Below, piece by piece: positions 57,285 through 64,000 of a DNA stretch of 64,000 nucleotides (its first letter is position 1; the number at the start of each line of letters is the position of its first letter). The position numbers were made by a program, and so were the translations under genes. The stretch comes from JAIEPW01 sp964471915 (lineage in GTDB: Bacteria > Acidobacteriota > Terriglobia > Bryobacterales > Bryobacteraceae): the NCBI GenBank assembly GCA_964471915.1, contig CAYYID010000010.1, forward strand, positions 1 to 64,000, written 5' to 3'. The notes under the pieces are model-generated. The model was not told where the DNA came from, did no database searches, and saw only the letters and a program-made list of their open reading frames with translations.

Positions 57285-57550
57285 CGGCCCGCCTTCCGCT
57301 CGCGGCTCCACCACCACCAATTGCGCTGTTCCGCCGGCAATTCGGGATCCCGGGCCTGCGCGATCGCGCAGCGGAACACGTCCAGCACGCACGGATCCTG
57401 CGGTTTCTCCGTCAGGTCCTGCAGGCGCCGGTACAGCCGCAGGCCGTCCGCCCGCGCGAGCGCCGCCACGCTCCGAATGCCCAACAATTCGAAGTCCCCG
57501 AGCGTGGCTTTCCCCACCCCCGCCAGATCCCGAAGTTGACGCTCCTTCAT
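57281..57550 (-). CDS. Cdd1/'pathogenicity locus' family helix-hairpin-helix protein
   Basis: 89 residues from ATG 57550, with AGAGG upstream. Helix-hairpin-helix start RDLAGVGKATLGDFELLGIRSVAALA, then DGLRLYRRLQDL, DPCVLDVFRCAIAQA and the closing WWWWSRERK. These match the family named for the Clostridium difficile cdd1 locus; a role in DNA binding is likely from the HhH fold but no activity is established. Coupled to the dehydrogenase gene. Confidence 0.87.
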   Translation of the reverse strand: MKERQLRDLAGVGKATLGDFELLGIRSVAALARADGLRLYRRLQDLTEKPQDPCVLDVFRCAIAQARDPELPAEQRNWWWWSRERKAGR

Positions 57551-57574
57551 GCGACCTCTCATTCTAGTAGGTTC

Positions 57575-58833
<1,259 letters not shown>

Positions 58834-58858
<25 letters not shown>

Positions 58859-60717
58859 ACCTGCGCTTTTGGCGGCAGCAGCGCCGCCAGCACGCCCAAC
58901 AGGTCGTGCGCCGTCACCACGCCGAGCAGCTTGCCTTCGCGCAACACTGGCAGGCAGTCGATCCGGTGCTGGCGCATCAACGCGACCACCTCCGTGGTGG
59001 GCGTCTCCGGCGCGATCGTCACCGGCGCGGGGTTCATCAGCTCCCACACCGCCTTGTGCCCATCGTCGCGGCCCAGTTCGCGGAACGACACCAGGCCGAT
59101 GAACTTGCCCGCGTCGTCCTCCACCGGCATGTGCCGCAGGTGCCGCCACTGCATGATCCGCGCGGCCAGATCCGCCAGGTCGGAGCCGCGCACCGTGATC
59201 AGGTCCCGCGACATGATGTCGCCGGCAGTCTCGAAGCAATCCTCCGCGGCCGGCGATTCGGCCAGCACCGGCCACTCGTGTGCCGGGTCGTTCGTCTGTT
59301 GGTGCCGCAGCATCGCCGCCGTCATCCGCCGCAGTGCCGCTTCGCGAGGTACGGTCTGCTCGGCGTGCGCCAGGCTCATCAGCATCCACTGGCTGCCGGT
59401 CCGGTCCTTGCGGACCCGCTCCTCCAGGATCCCGAGATACCGGTCGCGATCCTCGGCCGCAATGCCCGCCTCGCGCAGTCCCTGGTGGGCCAGCGGCAAC
59501 AGGACCTGCAGGATCAACGCCGCCGCCGGCCAGCGCTTCCCGCCCAGCCACACGAACTGGGCCGACAAGCCGTGCCGCGCCGCCGCGAAGAAATTCGCCT
59601 TGGCGTCCTCGAAGCGGAACAGCTTCGCGATCTCGCCGTATTCGCCGCTCATCGCGGCCAGCAGGCCGAAATGGAACGCCGCGTTGGCCACCTCGTCCGG
59701 AATGCTGGGACCGGCCGGCAGCGCCCGCGCCTCGATCCGCAGGTGCGGACGCCCGTTCGTGATCCCGTAGCAGGGCCGGTTCCAGCGCCAGATGGTCCCA
59801 TTGTGCAGCCGCAGCGCCCGCAGTTCCGGCACCGGACCTCCCTCCCGTTCCACCGCCGCGGTCAGCAGCACGCGGAACCGCGCGATGTCCTCCTGCAGCA
59901 CTTCGAGTACCGAGTGGTCCACCCAGCGTTCGCCGAAGCCGACCCGGGTCGGCCGGTGACGCGCCACGCTCGCCGCGCTGCGCTCGTCCACCGAATGCTG
60001 GAACACCGCGATCCGCGTCTCCTGCCACAGCCGCCGCCCCAGCAGCACCGGCGAGTTCACCGCCGCCGCCAGCACCGGCCCCGCGATCATCTGCGCCAGG
60101 TTGTAGAGCGGCGCGAAGTGGTCCGGGCCCACCTGGAAATGCACCTGGAAGCTGGTGCAGCAGGCCTCCAGCACCACGTTGTCGTGCTCCAGCGCCAGCT
60201 CATCCAGTCCCTTCACCAGGAACTGATACCGGTCCCCGCGCAGCCGCCGCATCACGCGATCCAGCTCCTGATACCGCGCCTTCGGCGTCAGGTTCTCGAT
60301 CCCCAGATCGGACTTGCGGAGCGTCGGCAGGATCCCGCACAGCACCACGTCGGCGCCCTCCGCCCGCGCCGCCGCCCGCGCCCGCGCCAGCAGCAGCCGC
60401 AGTTCCCGCTCCATTTCGCTGAGCGCCGGGCCTGTAAAGCCCTGCGGCTCGAGATTCGCCTCGAGGTTGTACCGCCCGATCTCGGTGGTGAACGGCGCGT
60501 CCTTCAGATGCTCCAGCACCGCCAGATTCACCGGCGCCGGCCGCATCTGCGCGTCAATCAGGAACAGCTCCTGCTCCGCGCCGATCCGGCACACCCCGTG
60601 CTCGAAGACGCCCTCGGCGAGCATCTTCTCGAGCGCGGTCATGTCTTCGAGCAGCGCGCGCTCGAACTCGAGCGCCCGCGCTTCGTCCGGCCCGCCCTGG
60701 ATCTCGTGCTGGCCCAT
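58834..60717 (-). CDS. Glutamate-cysteine ligase-like (GCS2) protein fused to a CBS domain pair
   Basis: 627 residues from ATG 60717. Residues about 20-400 are a GCS2/carboxylate-amine ligase domain: IGAEQELFLID (about 45-55), EANLEPQGFTGPALSEME, VLEACCTSFQVHFQV and NGRPHLRIEARALPAGPS. The C-terminal 150 residues hold two CBS motifs: DIMSRDLITVRGSDLADLAARIM and WELMNPAPVTIAPETPTTEVVALM...LLGVVTAHDLLGVLA. CBS pairs sense adenosine nucleotides, so ligase activity may be tied to energy state. Product could be gamma-glutamylcysteine or another amide. Confidence 0.88.
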
Positions 60718-60781
60718 GTTTCCACCCCGGCGTGGGGGTACATGCAGAATACGCTGGTCCGCCGCCCCGCGCAATCGTCCG

Positions 60782-61216
60782 CTATTCGATCGTCCGCAGC
60801 CACACCAGGCGCGCGGACCGCCGCTCCAGCCGGAACCGCCCCGCCAGCCGGTACGCCCCATCCTTTTGGGCTATGCGCCCCGCCCCGGAGATCCGGTACT
60901 GGGTCCCTTCGCAGCGTCCCGCCCGCGGACCGCTGCCGCCCGCCGGGCACTCCTCGGCGATGAAAAATTCGTTGCTGGTGCCCTCGAAGACACGCTCCGG
61001 GATCCGCACGTCCAGATCTACGACCTCGCCCGCATGCTCGCGGACGAACTCGGTGAACGATGTCCCCAGGTCTAGTGGTCCTGCCTCGCCTTCGAAAAAG
61101 TCCCGCTCCTGGCCCGGCGCCGCCGCTTCCCGCTCCTCCGGGAACAGGTACAGCCCGGCCAGCGCGGCGGCGATCGCCACTCCCAAACCCAGCGCCCCTT
61201 TGGCGGTTCGCGACAT
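60782..61216 (-). CDS. Small membrane-anchored protein of unknown function
   Basis: 144 residues from ATG 61216; the long upstream frame overlaps the divergent gene. One helix (about 7-25, LGLGVAIAAALAGLYLF), then an acidic periplasmic segment with FTEFVREHAGEVVDLDVRIPERVF and a beta-rich end with two Cys (EECPAGG and GRCEGTQY) that could form a disulphide. No family recognised. Precedes the GCS2-CBS gene in the same direction by 64 bases. Confidence 0.65.
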   Translation of the reverse strand: MSRTAKGALGLGVAIAAALAGLYLFPEEREAAAPGQERDFFEGEAGPLDLGTSFTEFVREHAGEVVDLDVRIPERVFEGTSNEFFIAEECPAGGSGPRAGRCEGTQYRISGAGRIAQKDGAYRLAGRFRLERRSARLVWLRTIE

Positions 61217-61228
61217 GCCGATGCCCGC

Positions 61229-61234
61229 TATAAT
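61229..61234 (+). promoter_or_regulatory. Consensus -10 box placing transcription at the start codon
   Basis: TATAAT ends seven bases before the TTG at 61241, where transcription would be expected to begin. There is no ribosome-binding site, so a leaderless mRNA is likely if the box is used. The -35 (TTCGCG) is poor. Confidence 0.45.
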
Positions 61235-61240
61235 GACAGC

Positions 61241-62506
61241 TTGCTTCCGCCGCGCGCACGCGATCTGCTGTTCGCCACGCTCGCCGCTCTCGTCGTCTTC
61301 GCCTCCCATTCGGCCAGTCCCCTCGGACTCTCCGGCGATTCCCGTTGGTCCGTACCCGCCCTCCTCGCGCTCCTCGATTCCGGCAGCCCCGAACTCTCCC
61401 GCTACCCGGACCTGCTGCGCGAGCAGCAATACTACGCCATCGAATGCGTCCTGCCGGACTTCACGGTCGGGAACGCGGACGCGACGCGCGGCTGTCCGCC
61501 CGGCGCGCGCATCTATTCGCGGTACCCCGTCGCCAGTTACCTGCTGGCCATTCCGCCGTTCCTGATTCTCGACCGGACCCCGGGCAATTTCCTCAAGGCG
61601 GACTATATCGGCAAGCGGACCGCCGTCGAAGTCCTGCTCGCCTCGTTCCTGGTCGCCGTCGCGGCGTTCTTCGTCTTCCTCACCGTCCGGCGCGACCTCT
61701 CCGTGCCGCTAAGCTTCGCGGCCGCCGGCATCTTTGCCTTCTGTACTCCCGCCTGGTCCACCGGCAGCCGCTCCTTGATGCAGCACACCTCTTCCATGCT
61801 GCTGCTCGCCGCCGCGCTCTACTGGATCCCCCGGCACGCTTTCCTGGCCGGACTGGCGCTTGGGTTCTCGTTCTGGTGCCGCCCCACCAACCTGCTGCCG
61901 CTCTTGTTCCTCGGCGGATACCTGCTCTACACGCAGCGCCGCCGCGGCCTGTACTTCTTCGGCGCCGCGGCGCTGGTCTTCGCCGCCGGAGCCGCGCTCT
62001 GCTATCCCGCCTGGCACGCCTTCACGCCGCCCTATTTCCGGCAATCCGGCGTCTTCGGCTTCAGCGCCGAGACCTTCGCCGCGCTCGCCGGCAACTGGAT
62101 CAGCCCCTCGCGCGGCCTGCTGATCTTCTGTCCCGTCTTTCTGTTGTGTCTGCCCGGCTGGCGGGACCTCGCCGGGCGTAACCGCCCGCTCGCTCTTTCT
62201 CTCGCCGGGCTGATCGGCGCCCACTGGATCCTGATCTCGCTCTACATCGATTGGACCGGCGGCTATTCCTACGGCCCCCGCTACTTCGCCGACCTGCTGC
62301 CGGCGTTCGTTCTGCTGCTGGTCCCCGTGCTGCGGGAATGGCCGCGCCGCCGCTGGACGATCCTAGCCCTCGCCGCCCTTTCCTGTGTGATTCACTTCCG
62401 CGGGGCGTTTCATCTTTCCGTGCATGAATGGAATAAAACTCCCGTGCCGATCGATTCGGATCGCATGCGCGCTTGGGACGTCCGGGACCCCCAATTCCTG
62501 CGGTAA
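61241..62506 (+). CDS. Polytopic membrane protein, GT-C glycosyltransferase-like
   Basis: 421 residues from a TTG start. About nine to ten membrane helices and a large first periplasmic loop (about 28-95, with SRWSVPALLALLDSGSPEL and IYSRYPVASYLLAIPP). Later segments include SFWCRPTNLLPLL and YGPRYFADLLP, which are common in PMT-like or DUF-type GT-C membrane proteins. No sequence-level assignment beyond this. Divergent from the small anchored protein by 24 bases. Confidence 0.7.
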   Translation: MLPPRARDLLFATLAALVVFASHSASPLGLSGDSRWSVPALLALLDSGSPELSRYPDLLREQQYYAIECVLPDFTVGNADATRGCPPGARIYSRYPVASYLLAIPPFLILDRTPGNFLKADYIGKRTAVEVLLASFLVAVAAFFVFLTVRRDLSVPLSFAAAGIFAFCTPAWSTGSRSLMQHTSSMLLLAAALYWIPRHAFLAGLALGFSFWCRPTNLLPLLFLGGYLLYTQRRRGLYFFGAAALVFAAGAALCYPAWHAFTPPYFRQSGVFGFSAETFAALAGNWISPSRGLLIFCPVFLLCLPGWRDLAGRNRPLALSLAGLIGAHWILISLYIDWTGGYSYGPRYFADLLPAFVLLLVPVLREWPRRRWTILALAALSCVIHFRGAFHLSVHEWNKTPVPIDSDRMRAWDVRDPQFLR

Positions 62507-62517
62507 CTTAAGAACCC

Positions 62518-63030
62518 ATGTCTCCCCAGGAACTCTCCGAACTCTGGCGTCAGCACACCGAGCACGAGTTCGCCACGCGCGACACCGAGGCCACGCTCGC
62601 CACCATGGTGGACGACGCCTATGTCAACCACGTCCCGGTGCTCACCGGCGGCCGCGGGAAGCACCAGCTCCGCGAATTCTACGCGCGGGACTTCATTCCC
62701 GTGATGCCGCCCGACACTAAGCTCGATCCCATCTCCCGTACCATCGGGCGCGACCAGCTGGTGGATGAAATGATCTTTTCTTTCACGCATACTTGTGAAA
62801 TGCCCTGGATGCTGCCCGGCGTCCCGCCCACCGGCAAGCGCGTGGAGATCCCGCTGGTGGCGATCGTCCGTTTCCGCGACGGCAAGCTCGCGCACGAGCA
62901 CATCTATTGGGACCAGGCGTCGGTGCTCCGGCAGATCGGGCTGTTGCCCGACCCCAGCCTGCCCGTTTGCGGCGTCGAAACCGCGCACCGTGTCGCCGCG
63001 GCGCCGCGCTCCCTCCAGGAACCCGAATAG
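62518..63030 (+). CDS. SnoaL/NTF2-like protein
   Basis: 170 residues with the cone-shaped NTF2-like pattern: WRQHTEHEFATRDTEATLATMVDDAYVNHVP, LREFYARDFIP, GVPPTGKRVEIPLVAIVRFRDGKLAHEHIYWDQASVLRQIGLL. The HEHIYWDQ block near the end is typical of the SnoaL-like ester cyclase group, which shows little sequence-specific chemistry. Starts 11 bases after the GT-C-like gene. Confidence 0.85.
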   Translation: MSPQELSELWRQHTEHEFATRDTEATLATMVDDAYVNHVPVLTGGRGKHQLREFYARDFIPVMPPDTKLDPISRTIGRDQLVDEMIFSFTHTCEMPWMLPGVPPTGKRVEIPLVAIVRFRDGKLAHEHIYWDQASVLRQIGLLPDPSLPVCGVETAHRVAAAPRSLQEPE

Positions 63031-63048
63031 GGAGGCGAAGGCGGCTCC

Positions 63049-64000
63049 ATGAAGCGCACCTTTCGATTCGCGGACTTCGCGCTCGATACCGCCGCCGGTG
63101 CGCTCCGCCGCGGGGACGAGACGCTGCCCGTTACCCCGAAAGTCTATGCGCTGCTGCTGGCCCTGGTGGAACGTCCGGGCGAGCTGCTGACGAAAGAAGA
63201 ACTAATGGCGCGTCTGTGGCCGGACGCCGTGGTGGAGGAAGCCAACCTCTCGGTGACGATGTCGGCGCTCCGCAAGGCGCTGGGCGAGCAGCCGCCCGAA
63301 GTCCGGTTTATCGAGACGGTCCCCCGGCGCGGCTACCGGTTTGTTTCGCCGGTTCAAGGGTTCGAGGCCGAGCCGGAAGCTCCTCCGGCGCCCGCCGCCG
63401 TCCGGCGCGGGTGGGTGCTGCCGGCGATTGCCACGGCGGTGTTGCTGGCAGTCGCCGGAGCGACCGCGTGGTACTTCCTGCGCCCCGCCGGCGCCTACCG
63501 GAGTCTCGCGGTCCTCCCGTTCCGCACCACGGCGACCGATCCGGCCACCGCCTCGCTGGGCCTCGGCATGGCGGATTCCCTGATCTACCGGCTGGCGGCC
63601 GCCCAGACGGTGACGGTGCGGCCTACTTCCTCGGTGCTCCGTTTCGCCGCGGAACCGGACCCCTTGGCCGCCGGGCGGACCCTCGGCGTCGACGCGGTCC
63701 TTACCGGTTTCGTTCAGGCGGACGGCAAGAAGCTCCGGGTGACAACGCAGCTCCTGCGCGTTTCCGACGGCAAGGCGGTCTGGAGCGGCCAGTTCGAGAA
63801 CGCGTTCACGAACATTTTCATGGTGCAGGACGCGATTGCTACGCGCGTTGCGGACTCTTTGTCGATGCAACTCAGCGGCGCAGCGCGCGCCCGCATGGCC
63901 CGCCGGCCCACCGAGAGCACCGAAGCGTACAAAGAGTTCGTGATCGGCCGCTACTTCCTGAGCAGCGACCGGCGCGGGGAAAACGAGGTCGCCATGACCC
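63049..64000 (+). CDS. CadC-type winged-helix membrane regulator with periplasmic FlgO-like domain (3' end outside window)
   Basis: First 317 codons of an open frame that runs past the window edge. N-terminal OmpR/PhoB-type winged helix (about 1-100, with PGELLTKEELMARLWPD, VTMSALRKALGE and RRGYRFVSPV), one membrane helix (about 121-145), then a beta domain (YRSLAVLPFRTTATDP..., VDAVLTGFVQADGKKLRVTTQL..., VWSGQFENAF) followed by the start of a probable TPR region (TESTEAYKEFVIGRYFLSS). The regulator would bind DNA from the membrane and sense through its exported part. GGAGG lies 15 bases upstream of the ATG. Confidence 0.9.
   Translation, partial: MKRTFRFADFALDTAAGALRRGDETLPVTPKVYALLLALVERPGELLTKEELMARLWPDAVVEEANLSVTMSALRKALGEQPPEVRFIETVPRRGYRFVSPVQGFEAEPEAPPAPAAVRRGWVLPAIATAVLLAVAGATAWYFLRPAGAYRSLAVLPFRTTATDPATASLGLGMADSLIYRLAAAQTVTVRPTSSVLRFAAEPDPLAAGRTLGVDAVLTGFVQADGKKLRVTTQLLRVSDGKAVWSGQFENAFTNIFMVQDAIATRVADSLSMQLSGAARARMARRPTESTEAYKEFVIGRYFLSSDRRGENEVAMT

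Overview
The window is about two thirds G+C and densely packed with genes on both strands. It looks like a chromosomal segment of an Acidobacteriota bacterium, most likely of the Bryobacterales/Solibacter type. This is inferred from gene content rather than from a marker gene. The evidence is two very large Oar-like TonB-dependent receptors with N-terminal carboxypeptidase-regulatory domains, PASTA-less Ser/Thr kinases including one fused to TPRs, a CadC-type winged-helix regulator, several secreted TPR or ankyrin proteins, and an AroD-AroE fusion. A complete selenocysteine tRNA gene (selC) shows that the organism can decode UGA as Sec. No insertion sequence, phage gene, CRISPR array or rRNA is visible.

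Left end (1-8941, minus strand): a quinohemoprotein amine dehydrogenase (QHNDH) locus in transcription order qhpG, lipoprotein gene, qhpA, qhpD, qhpC, qhpB, qhpF, qhpE (cut by the window edge). Many of these genes overlap. Together they encode the periplasmic amine dehydrogenase (diheme alpha, propeller beta, and gamma carrying the CTQ cofactor) and its maturation apparatus: a radical SAM cross-linking enzyme, a flavin monooxygenase, a leader peptidase and an ABC exporter. All eight predicted cofactor and cross-link residues are present in gamma.

8991-20997: a BON-domain protein, an unknown protein, a phytase-like esterase, selC, aroDE, an isolated double MexR-like palindrome, a TPR protein, the first Oar-like receptor, a two-gene membrane glycosyltransferase unit and a Bax-inhibitor-1 protein. 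21046-33067: an atpZ-atpI pair without the rest of the ATP synthase operon, an M50 protease, two secreted TPR proteins followed by rnc, a secreted ankyrin protein, two Ser/Thr kinases of different architecture, and xseA. 33119-41107: a phzF-lutA-lutB-lutC lactate-oxidation operon, small unknown genes, ruvX-mltG, and a PerM/AI-2E permease with a small anchored protein.

41164-64000: the second Oar-like receptor, a sugar isomerase/dehydrogenase pair, an outer-membrane protein, an SMP-30 lactonase coupled to a carbonic anhydrase, an RRM RNA-binding protein with a long leader, an acyl-CoA synthetase, and a locus with a 19-codon ORF, a four-cysteine protein and a Ro60/TROVE protein whose vWA domain lacks the usual metal site. 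After that come a class C beta-lactamase-like protein, a TatT-like lipoprotein, a Cdd1-alcohol dehydrogenase pair, threonine synthase, a GCS2-CBS fusion, a membrane glycosyltransferase-like protein, a SnoaL-like protein and a CadC-like regulator cut by the right edge.

The most interesting regions are the acidobacterial QHNDH locus with its extra lipoprotein and unusual gamma leader, the Ro60 locus, and the orphan double operator at 13281-13317.
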